Assembly: GCF_017744155.1 (NCBI RefSeq)
Contig: NZ_JAGHQT010000012.1
Coordinates: forward strand, 42,997-106,996
DNA length: 64,000 nucleotides
Origin: Endozoicomonas sp. G2_1
GTDB lineage: Bacteria > Pseudomonadota > Gammaproteobacteria > Enterobacterales > Alteromonadaceae
Reading direction: 5' to 3'
Part shown: positions 27,769-37,509 of the stretch, piece after piece
Layout: each line of letters begins with the position of its first letter
Numbering within the stretch: position 1 is the stretch's first letter
The notes under the pieces: generated by a model
What the model was told of the DNA's origin: nothing
Database searches by the model: none
What the model saw: only the letters and a program-made list of their open reading frames with translations
Program-made: the position numbers and the translations under genes

Positions 27769-29817
27769 TTAGATATTATATGTAACGCTAAGCGACACGA
27801 AATCGCGATCTTCAAATTGGTTTGAAGTACCTACGCCATCGAAGAATACGTTGTAGCCAATTTCCGCTGACCAGCGGTTTTGATAATCAAAAGTTACGCC
27901 AAACGAAGCTGACTTGCGCTCTTCACTGAATAAGAATAGCGGGTCTGGTGTTGTACCGTTAACATCATGAGAAAATACAACACGAGGAGTTACGTTAACA
28001 CCGGCAAAAGCATCGTTGTATTCAAGTCTTGCTAACACGCGGTAGCCCCATGCCGATTGACTAGCAAAAGGATTCGTTTCAACACCGTTTTGAATAGCGA
28101 TTTCAAACGAACGACCACCTGGAATATCAATACCACCATTTCTGCCAGTACCTGGAGCATTTAATCTTAACTCGCTTGGATCAGGGAAGTCGTTGATGTA
28201 AACACCACCAATTTCAATCAAACCTGTGAACTGAGTTGCACCAAAAGTTGGACCGAACAAATGAGTCAATGTTAATTGTGCTTGAGTAGTGTCAGACAAA
28301 ATGAAACCATCAGCAAATTCACCTGGCTGAACAGTATCAATCTGAGAAATACCATCTAGTGAGGTATTAATACCAACGTTTGCAATTTGTTGTGGAATCG
28401 CTGCAAATAAGATTTCAACGTCATCGATTTGTAACGGCTCGTCTTGACGATAAGATACTTCACCCGCTACTGAAGTTGTACCAACAGTCGTATTAAAGCT
28501 TAAACCGTATAGTTTAATGTCTTCAGTGTATTGTAGGCGAACTTGTGGGAACGCGCGTAAATCAAAAACATTGTCACGGTTAATTTGATTTTGGCTGATA
28601 AAGCCAACATCATTCAAAATTGCTTCTGTCGTGTAGTCAGCAACTCGACCCGAAATAACTGGACGACGACTGTGGTAGTTCATGTGATACAAACTCAACT
28701 CAGTATCGTTAAGCGATTGTAAGTACCACGACAAACGAAGACCGTACTGACCGCCATTTTCTGGGCGAATTTCACCATCTCGACCTTGTGGGCGTAATGC
28801 AACAACCGTTGGGTGCGCTAGGTAAGCTTGACCAACTGCCGAAGCTGGCAACGCGCCTGAACGAACTAAGTCACCAAATTGGTTTAAGCCGTTAATTAAC
28901 GCGTCTAAGCTAATATCAGGGCGAGAAGCAAAACCAGTTTGAATGTTATTCAGATGACCACCGTCACCGGCAAAGTCATTAGTAGAAAAGTAGCTACCGG
29001 CGGCTGGAATGATTGTTTTTGCCCAACCGTATTGATAAAACGCTTCAATATCGAAAGTTTCTGTGACACCTAAAGACGCCCAAACTGCACCAAATGGAAT
29101 AAATGCTTCTTTAAGTTCTGCACCAGGAGCTCTTAAACGTGAAATATCAACCGGGTTTAATTCACTGATACCGTGGGCGATAAGGGTACTTTCACCCCAA
29201 CTGATAACCTGCTCACCTACGCGAACTGATAACGGCATTTCACCAATATCAAAGTCACCGTAGAAAAATGCATCTAAAGTACGAAAGTCTTTACAAACTT
29301 GTTCATCAGAATAACGCTCTTCACAAAGATCAGCACGTTGTCCTGTTAGCGGATTAACCCAGGCGCGAGATTCGTCAGCAATTTCAAAATCATAAAAGTA
29401 GAAAACACGTGTGAAGAAACCAAAATCACCGTAGCGAATATCAATATCGTGAGAGCCTTTGACAATTTTTGAGAAGGTTTCGCCTGGCTCAAAATTTAGG
29501 TTGCCGTTATCAACGTTAGTTGAATAACCACCAGCACCTTGCCAGATATCTTGTTGTAACGGCGGAGATAGGAAACTGTAATTTGAGAAGTCAAAGCCGT
29601 TGTTCGGGTTATTTGAAATACCAATTAAACCATCAGTATCACGGTTTTCTACGCGCCAGCTCGCACCAGCACTAAAAGTCGAGTCAAAAGTTATTTCAAA
29701 GTCACCTAATTCAAAAGTTGCCGCTGAAGCATTGCTTGCCGACAAACTAAGAAGCGCAGCTGCAACACTGGCTACTAGAGGCTTCTTATAGAACTTCACA
29801 CGAGGACTGTGTTTCAT
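27769..29817 (-). CDS. DUF1302 family outer-membrane beta-barrel protein
   Basis: The 682 residues begin with a long signal peptide (to about residue 32, ASAATFE) and have the alternating polar/aromatic strands of an outer-membrane barrel, ending in the typical aromatic-rich last strand (DFVSLSVTYNI). The segment RVGEQVISWGESTLIAHGISELNPVDISRLRAPGAELKEAF is typical of DUF1302. The function is not established; linked genes suggest movement of a lipid or hydrophobic compound. GGGGA precedes the ATG. It is the first gene of the four-gene run. Confidence 0.88.
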   Translation of the reverse strand: MKHSPRVKFYKKPLVASVAAALLSLSASNASAATFELGDFEITFDSTFSAGASWRVENRDTDGLIGISNNPNNGFDFSNYSFLSPPLQQDIWQGAGGYSTNVDNGNLNFEPGETFSKIVKGSHDIDIRYGDFGFFTRVFYFYDFEIADESRAWVNPLTGQRADLCEERYSDEQVCKDFRTLDAFFYGDFDIGEMPLSVRVGEQVISWGESTLIAHGISELNPVDISRLRAPGAELKEAFIPFGAVWASLGVTETFDIEAFYQYGWAKTIIPAAGSYFSTNDFAGDGGHLNNIQTGFASRPDISLDALINGLNQFGDLVRSGALPASAVGQAYLAHPTVVALRPQGRDGEIRPENGGQYGLRLSWYLQSLNDTELSLYHMNYHSRRPVISGRVADYTTEAILNDVGFISQNQINRDNVFDLRAFPQVRLQYTEDIKLYGLSFNTTVGTTSVAGEVSYRQDEPLQIDDVEILFAAIPQQIANVGINTSLDGISQIDTVQPGEFADGFILSDTTQAQLTLTHLFGPTFGATQFTGLIEIGGVYINDFPDPSELRLNAPGTGRNGGIDIPGGRSFEIAIQNGVETNPFASQSAWGYRVLARLEYNDAFAGVNVTPRVVFSHDVNGTTPDPLFLFSEERKSASFGVTFDYQNRWSAEIGYNVFFDGVGTSNQFEDRDFVSLSVTYNI

Positions 29818-30133
29818 GATTTTTCCCCATAGTCAAAACTATTGTTATTAAATTTATTATCATCCTAATCCACGCCTGCTTGTGGATAAAACAATAATTG
29901 CATCATTTGAATGTGGAGGCAAGCGTTAAAAATCAATAACAATGCTTAGTAAGACAATGACTTGCCTAGAAAAAAAACAGTCAATTTAAACTACGTTTAA
30001 AACAATTGTTTGAAACGAAATAAAAATGAAATCGCCAAGTGGTCGACATGTTGACGATTTATCGGCTCTGCAGAGCAGATTTTGGGGAAATTTAGCTCTG
30101 AACAAATTTAAACCACCGTTTAAAGTACATACT
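29818..30133. other. leader of the DUF1302 operon
   Basis: This 316-base gap has no gene. It carries the terminator of the pepN transcript at 30018-30060, a 12-base palindrome GCTCTGCAGAGC at 30065-30076, and AT-rich DNA where the DUF1302 promoter must lie. No regulator site of a known type was recognised. Confidence 0.5.
30018..30060 (-). terminator. intrinsic terminator after pepN-DUF2835
   Basis: On the minus strand AAATCGTCAA pairs with TTGGCGATTT (one G-T pair) across a 12-base loop and is followed by CATTTTTATTT. It lies about 75 bases beyond the DUF2835 stop. Confidence 0.65.
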
Positions 30134-30358
30134 CTATTTATCTAGTTTTTCCAAAGATAAAAATTTGTTATTTTCAGTATATAAACAAAATGAGCCATAG
30201 ACACCCACCCGTGTCATGTACGGGCGAATGTGGCTGGCGGGGAATTGTACTCGTTGACCAGTTGAAGACGTCACCATCACAGCTTTGACTTGCCCGTGAT
30301 AATAAGCAAGGCATTCTTGGTATGGCAACGCCAACTGAAAGTAGTACTTTTGTACCAT
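30134..30358 (-). CDS. DUF2835 family small protein
   Basis: The 74 residues match DUF2835 in outline: YYFQLALPYQECLAYYHGQV, then a KAVMVTSSTGQRVQFPASHIRPYMT stretch with the QFPA core, then a GSFCL strand and a charged end. These are small cytoplasmic proteins without a known function. The gene lies 23 bases after pepN on the same strand and precedes the terminator, so it is probably co-transcribed with pepN. Confidence 0.8.
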   Translation of the reverse strand: MVQKYYFQLALPYQECLAYYHGQVKAVMVTSSTGQRVQFPASHIRPYMTRVGVYGSFCLYTENNKFLSLEKLDK

Positions 30359-30381
30359 ATTATTTCAGAGTCTCGTTTGAA

Positions 30382-32946
30382 TTACGACAAGGCAGCGTCT
30401 AATTTCTCTTTTAAGTCGCGCGACAAGTTGGGTAATTTGAGTAACTTTTGCAGCGCTGATTTAATAATAGCACGACGCTTAGACTCAAGGTTTTTACTTT
30501 GAATAAGCGGTGTAATTAAACGTGCGGCAACCTGCGGATTAATCTCATTTAACTGTGCTATTTGCTCGGCTAAAAATTGATAACCACGGCCACTTTGACA
30601 GTGAAAGTGCTCAGGGTTACTCATTGCGAAGCTGCCAATTAACGAGCGTGCGCGGTTAGGATTCTTCAAACTAAAGAGCTGATGCTCAAGTAAGCGCGCT
30701 AAATGTTCAAAAATATCTGCCCCAGAATACATGGCATTAATGCTAAACCACTTGTCCATCACCAACGTCGTATCCTGCCATTTTTGCTCGAAGTGTTTAA
30801 GCAATTCAGCCGCTGCTGGTAAGTTCTGTTTGGTTGCGGCGCTCAAGCTGGCAAGGCTATCGGTCATATTATCACTGCTGTGATATTGCTCAACAACTAC
30901 CGCTTGGTACTCAGGCAGTAACACCAAATAGCCAAGGCAGCAATTGCGTAATGCCCTTTGCGCCTTGCCTGCAGCTAAGTCTTCAACCGACTCGAGCTCT
31001 TTAGATAGATTTTTATATACTTGGCTAAATTGCTCGCCAAGCTGGCTGGCAATGGCCTGCTTAAATTGCTTAATCGCGGCGAGTAACTGAGTTGGGTCCA
31101 ACTCCTGTTGATTATCTGCTAATTCATCGAAGCTCGGCAGCGTTAATTGCTCCGCTTTAAGTTCATCATCAAGATCTGACGATAAAATATTCGCCAAGCT
31201 GCTAAACAAGCGTTCAGGTAACTCACTCGTTGGCTCGGCCGTCAAGGCTAGAATATAACGAGCGTATAGCTTTTGGCCTGCATCCCAACGACAAAATGCA
31301 TCTTGACCATGATTAATGATTTGGTAAAGCGCTTGATCAGATTGTTCAAAAGCCACCTTTACTGGCGCAGAAAAGCCTGCCAAAGGCGCAACTACTGTGT
31401 CGGAGTCAACATCAAAAGACCAAGTCTGCTTAGCCTCTTTTAGCTCGAGCAAATGTTGCTTAACCTGACCTTGGTCAATTAACTCAATTTTCACTGGGAT
31501 ATGTAAATTGTCTTTATTTTCTTGATTGGCGCTTGGCTGGTGAACTTGTTCAAGGGTTAGCGTTAATTTGCCATCTTGCTGACAGTAGTGCTGTTCAACC
31601 TTTAATAGTGGCGTGCCTGCTTGACTGTACCAACGCTTAAATTGGCTTAAATCAACACCACCGGCATCAGCCATCGCGTTAACAAAGTCGTCACAAGTCA
31701 CCGCCATGCCATCGAAACGTTCAAAATACAGATCAATACCTTGCTTAAATCGCTCTTGACCGAGTAAAGTGTGCAGCATACGAATGACCTCTGCGCCCTT
31801 CTCATATACGGTTAGGGTGTAGAAATTATTCATCTCCATAACTTTTTCAGGCCGAATCGGGTGAGCCATTGGTCCAGCATCTTCGGCAAATTGATGTGCC
31901 CGTAGCAACCGGACATTTTGAATACGAGTGACGGCACTGCTGTTTAAGTCAGCGCTAAATTGCTGATCGCGAAAAACGGTTAAGCCTTCTTTTAAACTCA
32001 GTTGGAACCAATCTCGACAGGTGACCCTATTGCCGGTCCAATTGTGAAAATACTCATGAGCAATAACAGCTTCGATATTAAAATAGTCGGTATCTGTGGC
32101 ACTTTCTTTATCGGCAAGTACGTATTTGCTATTAAAGACATTGAGTCCCTTATTTTCCATCGCGCCCATATTAAAGAAGTCGACTGCGACAATCATGTAG
32201 ATATCGAGATCGTATTCCAAATCAAAGGTTTGCTCATCCCAAGACATAGATTTTTTCAACGAGCTCATCGCGTGTTCAGCTTTGGCGAGATTACCTTGGT
32301 CAACGAAAATCTCTAACGCCACTTCACGGCCTGAACGAGTGACAAAGGTGTCTGCTAGTAAGTCAAAATTACCCGCAACTAAAGCAAATAAATAACTCGG
32401 TTTCGGAAATGGGTCGTGCCATTTAACGAAGTGTTTACCGCCATCCAAATCACCTTGCTCAACTTTATTACCGTTGGACAGCAAGTAAGGATAACTTACT
32501 TTGTCTGCAATCACCTTGGCGCTAAACACCGCCATTACATCAGGTCTGTCTAAGTAGTAAGTAATGCGCCTGAAGCCTTCGGCTTCACACTGAGTGCAAT
32601 AAGCATCGCCTGACTTAAACAACCCTTCAAGTGCGGTATTATCAATAGGCGATATTTCGGTGACAATCACGACCTTAGCTTTTGGCGTTGAAATAGTAAG
32701 GGTTAGGCTGTTATCTGTTAGCTGGTAATGCTCTGCACTTAATGCGACACCATCAACTATTACCGAAAGTAAGGTTAGGTGCTCACCGTCAAGCACTAAT
32801 TCGGTGCTATCGGTTAAACGCTCAATCGCAAGTTCGCTGGTGACAATAGTATTGTTATCATCAAGTTCAAATGTAAGATCGACAGTTTTGATGGTAAATG
32901 TAGGAGCTTGGTAGTCAGCTAAATAGCGAGTAGTAAATTCAGACAT
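30382..32946 (-). CDS. pepN: aminopeptidase N (M1 family)
   Basis: This cytoplasmic zinc aminopeptidase removes N-terminal residues from peptides. The 854 residues carry the exopeptidase motif GAMEN (261-265), zinc site HEYFH (297-301) with Glu320 as third ligand, and the family's long C-terminal helical domain (from about 530). Length and motif positions match E. coli PepN within about 20 residues. It has an NhaC terminator just upstream, so it probably has its own promoter in the short gap. Confidence 0.96.
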   Translation of the reverse strand: MSEFTTRYLADYQAPTFTIKTVDLTFELDDNNTIVTSELAIERLTDSTELVLDGEHLTLLSVIVDGVALSAEHYQLTDNSLTLTISTPKAKVVIVTEISPIDNTALEGLFKSGDAYCTQCEAEGFRRITYYLDRPDVMAVFSAKVIADKVSYPYLLSNGNKVEQGDLDGGKHFVKWHDPFPKPSYLFALVAGNFDLLADTFVTRSGREVALEIFVDQGNLAKAEHAMSSLKKSMSWDEQTFDLEYDLDIYMIVAVDFFNMGAMENKGLNVFNSKYVLADKESATDTDYFNIEAVIAHEYFHNWTGNRVTCRDWFQLSLKEGLTVFRDQQFSADLNSSAVTRIQNVRLLRAHQFAEDAGPMAHPIRPEKVMEMNNFYTLTVYEKGAEVIRMLHTLLGQERFKQGIDLYFERFDGMAVTCDDFVNAMADAGGVDLSQFKRWYSQAGTPLLKVEQHYCQQDGKLTLTLEQVHQPSANQENKDNLHIPVKIELIDQGQVKQHLLELKEAKQTWSFDVDSDTVVAPLAGFSAPVKVAFEQSDQALYQIINHGQDAFCRWDAGQKLYARYILALTAEPTSELPERLFSSLANILSSDLDDELKAEQLTLPSFDELADNQQELDPTQLLAAIKQFKQAIASQLGEQFSQVYKNLSKELESVEDLAAGKAQRALRNCCLGYLVLLPEYQAVVVEQYHSSDNMTDSLASLSAATKQNLPAAAELLKHFEQKWQDTTLVMDKWFSINAMYSGADIFEHLARLLEHQLFSLKNPNRARSLIGSFAMSNPEHFHCQSGRGYQFLAEQIAQLNEINPQVAARLITPLIQSKNLESKRRAIIKSALQKLLKLPNLSRDLKEKLDAALS

Positions 32947-32972
32947 GAGAAACCTTTATCATAGATAAATGA

Positions 32973-32996
32973 AAAAGCCTGATAAATCAGGCTTTT
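32973..32996 (-). terminator. intrinsic terminator after the nhaC-like gene
   Basis: A perfect 10-base stem, AAAAGCCTGA with its complement, and a 4-base loop, followed on the minus strand by a T-rich run. It lies 26 bases past the antiporter stop codon and just before pepN. Confidence 0.85.
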
Positions 32997-33021
32997 CGCT
33001 AACAATTAAAATTCAAACAGC

Positions 33022-34494
33022 TTAAGCGTTGGCTTTGTCACCAACAGCATTATTGGCTAGCTGTTTAATGTTATAACCAATAAAACCGTAAATAACAGCA
33101 AGTATTGGATTAATGATATTAAAGAAACAATAAGCGAGGTACTCGAAAGAGGCCAAACCTAATACACCGTACATGTATGCACCACAGGTATTCCAAGGCA
33201 TTAACGGCGAAGTAATGGTTGCTGAGTCTTCCAAGGTACGACTCAAAACAACAGGGTGTAAACCGCGGCGTTGATATTCTTCCTTATACATTCGACCCGG
33301 CATGACAATCGCGATGTATTGATCTGCAGTTAATGAATTGGTACCGATACAGGTCGCTACTGTACTGGCAATTAAACTACCCGTTGACTTAGCCGCCGCC
33401 AAAATGCTGTCGACAAGCTTTTTCAAAATACCTAAGTATTCGAGTACAGCACCAAAGCTCAAGGCACACATAATCAACCAAACGGTATTAAGCATATTTG
33501 ACATACCGCCGCCACTGAGTAAGTCATTGAGCTTAGCGTTACCTGTTTCAATGGCAACACCGTCAAACAATGCCGACCACACCACAGTTAAAATAGCAAC
33601 ACCGCCACTAAAGCCCTCAGCGGCTAACTTAGCAATTAGCTCTTGTTGAAACATCGCTGCCCATAAGCCGCCTACTAATGCACCTAAAGCAACCGCTGGG
33701 AACGCAGGCATTTTTCTAATCGCCAAAACCAGTAGTACAACTAAAGGCACTAAGTTGATCACGCTAATATTAAATTGCTGCTCAAGTTGCTGGTTTAGTG
33801 TGCCAATTGCCGTCGCAGAACTAGTATTGGTTTCGGTAAAACCTAAAATTAAAAATAACACTAGTGCCGTAGTAATTGACGGCACTGTGGTCCAAAGCAT
33901 ATAGCGAATGTGTTCAAATAATTCACTACCAGCAACCGCTGGTGCTAAGTTAGTGGTTTCAGATAGCGGAGATAATTTATCGCCAAAGTAGGCACCCGAG
34001 ATAACAGCACCAGCAGTAATCGCCGCTGACAATTCAAGCCCTTCGGCAATACCTAACATAGCAACACCTATCGTTGCTGCTGTTGTCCACGAGCTACCGA
34101 TACTCATGGCAACAATACCACAAATGACACACGCCGCAGCGTAAAACCAACTTGGATCTAAAATTTTTAGGCCGTAGTAAATCATGGTGGGTACGGTACC
34201 AGAAAGCAACCAAGTACCAATCAGAGCACCTACCGCGAGCAAGATTAAAATAGCGCCCATAGACAGTGAAATGCCTTTAATAATCGCCTCTTCAATACTT
34301 GGCCATTTAGCACCGTTTTTCAAACCAATAACAATTGCCACGCCCATGGCTAAAAGCAACGCGATTTGGTTAGGGCCCGATGATGAACTGTCACCAAAAA
34401 AGGCAACCGCGGCAGTCAACATAGTCACCAGTGCTAACAACGGAATTGCGGCATCTAGCATACTAGGAGCTTTAAATGTGTCTTGTTCTGACAT
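33022..34494 (-). CDS. NhaC-family Na+/H+ antiporter
   Basis: The 490-residue inner-membrane protein has about 11-12 helices and NhaC-family stretches such as MSIGSSWTTAATIGVAMLGIAEGL, GAYFGDKLSPLSETTNLAPA and GTNSLTADQYIAIVMPGRMYKEEY. The DKLSP motif is a family hallmark. Such proteins exchange sodium for protons, or sometimes malate/lactate in the MleN subgroup; the sequence alone does not decide. It fits a marine lifestyle. It is flanked by terminators on both sides and is monocistronic. Confidence 0.88.
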   Translation of the reverse strand: MSEQDTFKAPSMLDAAIPLLALVTMLTAAVAFFGDSSSSGPNQIALLLAMGVAIVIGLKNGAKWPSIEEAIIKGISLSMGAILILLAVGALIGTWLLSGTVPTMIYYGLKILDPSWFYAAACVICGIVAMSIGSSWTTAATIGVAMLGIAEGLELSAAITAGAVISGAYFGDKLSPLSETTNLAPAVAGSELFEHIRYMLWTTVPSITTALVLFLILGFTETNTSSATAIGTLNQQLEQQFNISVINLVPLVVLLVLAIRKMPAFPAVALGALVGGLWAAMFQQELIAKLAAEGFSGGVAILTVVWSALFDGVAIETGNAKLNDLLSGGGMSNMLNTVWLIMCALSFGAVLEYLGILKKLVDSILAAAKSTGSLIASTVATCIGTNSLTADQYIAIVMPGRMYKEEYQRRGLHPVVLSRTLEDSATITSPLMPWNTCGAYMYGVLGLASFEYLAYCFFNIINPILAVIYGFIGYNIKQLANNAVGDKANA

Positions 34495-34703
34495 GTTAAA
34501 TTTAACCTTAAGATTTTATTATTTTTATCTGTGAATCTGATGTGATTTGAGAGAACTCGCATCAAAATGCCGTTTATCGGGTAAAAGTGCAAGTGATTTA
34601 TCTTGATTAATACCTTTTAGAAAGCAGTTGGGTGTTCAGTTTGTGCCACACTAGCTGAATCAAAACGAGTAAACCACTCCCTATAGTGAGACATCGCAGA
34701 CAT

Positions 34704-34739
34704 AAAAAATGCTAGTTGGTTACCCAACTAGCATTTTTT
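34704..34739 (-). terminator. strong intrinsic terminator after prc
   Basis: A perfect 16-base stem (AAAAAATGCTAGTTGG with its complement) and 4-base loop, symmetric enough to work on both strands. It lies 30 bases beyond the prc stop codon. Confidence 0.88.
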
Positions 34740-34768
34740 GTCGAATCATTAATCGACTACGCAAAACG

Positions 34769-36808
34769 TTATTTTTTCGCTAACTTACCCAAAGAGACTA
34801 AATCAAAGGTGATGCGTGCGCCCTCGTCCAAAAACGGGTCCAACTCATCAAGTTCCTCTGGTAAGTCTTCTAAAGATTCAACTTTTTCTTTGCCCATAGC
34901 AACTAAACGTTGATTAGCGCGAGCCAGTCGCTTGGCTTTGCGAGACTCTTGTTTTTTCTTGCGCTCGGCTAAGTTTAACGAAATAGTTTTATCGTCTTTT
35001 TCAGCTTGATATTCGGCAATATCTTCAAGCAAGTAGCCAAATTCAGTATTGTTTTTAATGCGTTCTTGATAAAGCCCCGTTAAGTACTCAATATCTTTCG
35101 ATAAATCGCCTAACTCGCGATAATTTGCCTTTCTCACTTGATCCCAAGGTAAGGCATTCTCTTCTTTACTTTCGCCCCACTCTTCTGGGTCAATTGCTGA
35201 CGGGAATTCAATATCCGGCAACACACCTTTGTGCTGCGTACTACCGCCGTTAATGCGATAAAACTTAGCAATGGTGTATTGAATGCTGCCTAAATCGTTT
35301 TCGTACAAGTCGTAAACGCGCTTAAGCGGTCTGTGCTGCTGAACAGTACCTTTACCAAAGGTATGTTCACCAATAATCACGCCGCGACCGTAATCTTGAA
35401 TCGCCGCAGAAAAAATCTCTGACGCAGAAGCGCTGTAACGATCAACCATTACCGTAAGCGGACCGTCGTAGTAGACAATACCATCGCGGTCTGCCTGCTG
35501 GCGCACACGCTGCGCCGTATCGCGAACTTGAACAACTGGTCCTTTATCGATAAATAAGCCGGTTAACAATATCGCTTCATTTAACGAACCGCCGCCATTA
35601 CCGCGCAAATCAACGATAATACCGTCAACGTGCTCTTCTTTTAACTTATCGATTTCTTTCTTAACATCGCGTGACAAGTTGTTGTAAAAGCCTGGAATTT
35701 CAATAACACCGAGCTTGCGGCTGTCGGCAGTACCTTCATTCTCGTAGTAGACCTCAGACTTGGCTGCGCGATCTTCCAGTTTGATTTTATCCCTGACAAT
35801 AGAGACAATTTTAATACTGGCATCATCATCGGCATCAGCAGGCAATACTTGCAAGCGAACTTTACTGCCCTTTGGCCCTTTAATGAGATCGACAACATCA
35901 TCCAATCGCCAGCCAATGACATCTTCAAAGTCACCGTCGTCTTGCGACACACCAACGATGCGATCTTTAGGTTTTAAATCATTAGACTTATCTGCTGGTC
36001 CGCCGTTAACAACACTTTGAATAACCGTGTAGTCATCTTCAGCGCGCAGCACAGCGCCAATACCTTCAAGCTCTAAATTCATTTCCATTTGGAAACGCTC
36101 AGCATTGCGCGGCGATAAATACGAGGTGTGCGGCTCAACAACGCGAGCAAAGCTATTCATCACAATTTGGAAAACATCTTCGCTTTCATTTTGCTTTAAA
36201 CGCTTAATTGCGTAGTTGTAGCGCTTAGTCAGCACTTCTTTAACTTTTGGCCACTCTTTACCGGCCAGCGTTAAATTCAAGGCATCGTATTTGACTTTTA
36301 AGCGCCATAACTCATTGAGCTCAGCCACTGATGTTGGCCACGCCGCTTCTTCGCGGTCGTATGCGTACACTTCGTCTTTGTCAAAATCAAACGGTTTTTC
36401 CAACAAACTAATGGCATATTGGTAACGTTCGAGACGACGTTGCATATTGATATTGTAAATATCGTAAGCAACTTGTAGTTTACCGCGAGATACAACGGTA
36501 TCGAAATCGTCGCGGTACTGCTCAAAGCTATCGACATCAGACTTTAAAAAGACGTTGCGAGAATAGTCGAGTGACTTGATATAGCGGTCGAATATCTGCG
36601 ATGACAATTGATCATCAATATCGAACTTTTTGTAGTGGTCTCGGGTAAATCTTGCGGTAATGCGTTTACTTGAAATAGCGTGTTGAGTTTCTGGTGCAAG
36701 CACCTTAACTGCTTCGTCTACGTTGGCTTCGGTATTAGTCGAAGCGATAACAAGAGAGCTGTTAACGGCTATTGATATAGCTAGGGCAATACGGCAAAAT
36801 TTATCCAT
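34769..36808 (-). CDS. prc: tail-specific carboxy-terminal processing protease
   Basis: Prc is a periplasmic S41 protease that degrades proteins and processes the murein enzyme pool from the C terminus. With the start at 36808 (GGAG ribosome site) it has 679 residues and a signal peptide (MDKFCRIALAISIAVNSSLVIAS). It shows a PDZ domain (GIGAVLRAEDDYTVIQSVV onwards), the VDLRGNGGGSLNEA loop, the catalytic Ser461 in YSASASE and Lys486 in FGKGTVQ, and a charged C-terminal domain. An ATG 12 codons upstream would remove a clean signal peptide. It follows proQ. Confidence 0.95.
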   Translation of the reverse strand: MDKFCRIALAISIAVNSSLVIASTNTEANVDEAVKVLAPETQHAISSKRITARFTRDHYKKFDIDDQLSSQIFDRYIKSLDYSRNVFLKSDVDSFEQYRDDFDTVVSRGKLQVAYDIYNINMQRRLERYQYAISLLEKPFDFDKDEVYAYDREEAAWPTSVAELNELWRLKVKYDALNLTLAGKEWPKVKEVLTKRYNYAIKRLKQNESEDVFQIVMNSFARVVEPHTSYLSPRNAERFQMEMNLELEGIGAVLRAEDDYTVIQSVVNGGPADKSNDLKPKDRIVGVSQDDGDFEDVIGWRLDDVVDLIKGPKGSKVRLQVLPADADDDASIKIVSIVRDKIKLEDRAAKSEVYYENEGTADSRKLGVIEIPGFYNNLSRDVKKEIDKLKEEHVDGIIVDLRGNGGGSLNEAILLTGLFIDKGPVVQVRDTAQRVRQQADRDGIVYYDGPLTVMVDRYSASASEIFSAAIQDYGRGVIIGEHTFGKGTVQQHRPLKRVYDLYENDLGSIQYTIAKFYRINGGSTQHKGVLPDIEFPSAIDPEEWGESKEENALPWDQVRKANYRELGDLSKDIEYLTGLYQERIKNNTEFGYLLEDIAEYQAEKDDKTISLNLAERKKKQESRKAKRLARANQRLVAMGKEKVESLEDLPEELDELDPFLDEGARITFDLVSLGKLAKK

Positions 36809-36821
36809 ACCTATCTCCAAA

Positions 36822-37484
36822 TTATTCTGCGAAAATATTCTCAATTTGCGTTTTTACTACCATACCTGAGACCAGTTGAACGCTAATATCATTACCAGAA
36901 ACTTCAGTAATGGTTGCCGCCATTGGCGAATTGCCAACTTTGACATTTACTTTAGCACCGACACTAATGGCATTGCTCTCAATAGGTTTAAGTGTAGCTT
37001 TTGCTGCAGGTTGTGCACGTTTAGCACCCTTAACTGCTTTAAACTTATCACTTTTAGACTTGGCATCTGATTTACGCTTGCTGTCAGACTGGTGCTTGTT
37101 GGCAGGCTTGTCACCTTTATACGGTTTCTTGCCCGCGTTGTCTTGACCTTTTTTGTTACCAAATTTTTCTTGGCTTTCTTTTAAGGTTTTAGCGGCGTAA
37201 TCAGCTTGCTCTTGGTCGATTTCGGCAACTTGTTCGCCAGCTAAATCAACACGGCCTGCGCCAAGCTTAACTGACTTTAAGTAGCGCCAGCTACTTGTAT
37301 AGTGCCTAAGCGCTTGACGTAAACGGGTTTTGCTGACGGCTTCGTCTTCACTTAACTGTTCAGCTAAGTCTTGAAAAATACCGACTTTAAGAGGTTTAGC
37401 TGGACCGCTAACAGAAAAACAGCTTGGAAATTTCTCTGCGAGGTAAGCGATAATTTCTTTACTGCTACTAGGTTTGTTTTCCAT
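36822..37484 (-). CDS. proQ: RNA chaperone ProQ
   Basis: ProQ binds structured small RNAs and mRNA 3' ends. The 220 residues hold an N-terminal FinO-type domain (about 1-120, with LRQALRHYTSSWRYLKSV), a Lys/Asp/Ser-rich linker (about 120-165) and a C-terminal Tudor-like domain (GAKVNVKVGNSPMAATITEVSGNDISVQL). This is the usual ProQ layout. The stop lies 13 bases before the prc start, as in E. coli where proQ and prc are neighbours. Confidence 0.94.
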   Translation of the reverse strand: MENKPSSSKEIIAYLAEKFPSCFSVSGPAKPLKVGIFQDLAEQLSEDEAVSKTRLRQALRHYTSSWRYLKSVKLGAGRVDLAGEQVAEIDQEQADYAAKTLKESQEKFGNKKGQDNAGKKPYKGDKPANKHQSDSKRKSDAKSKSDKFKAVKGAKRAQPAAKATLKPIESNAISVGAKVNVKVGNSPMAATITEVSGNDISVQLVSGMVVKTQIENIFAE

Positions 37485-37509
37485 AAATACAACTTACTAA
37501 ATATATAAT

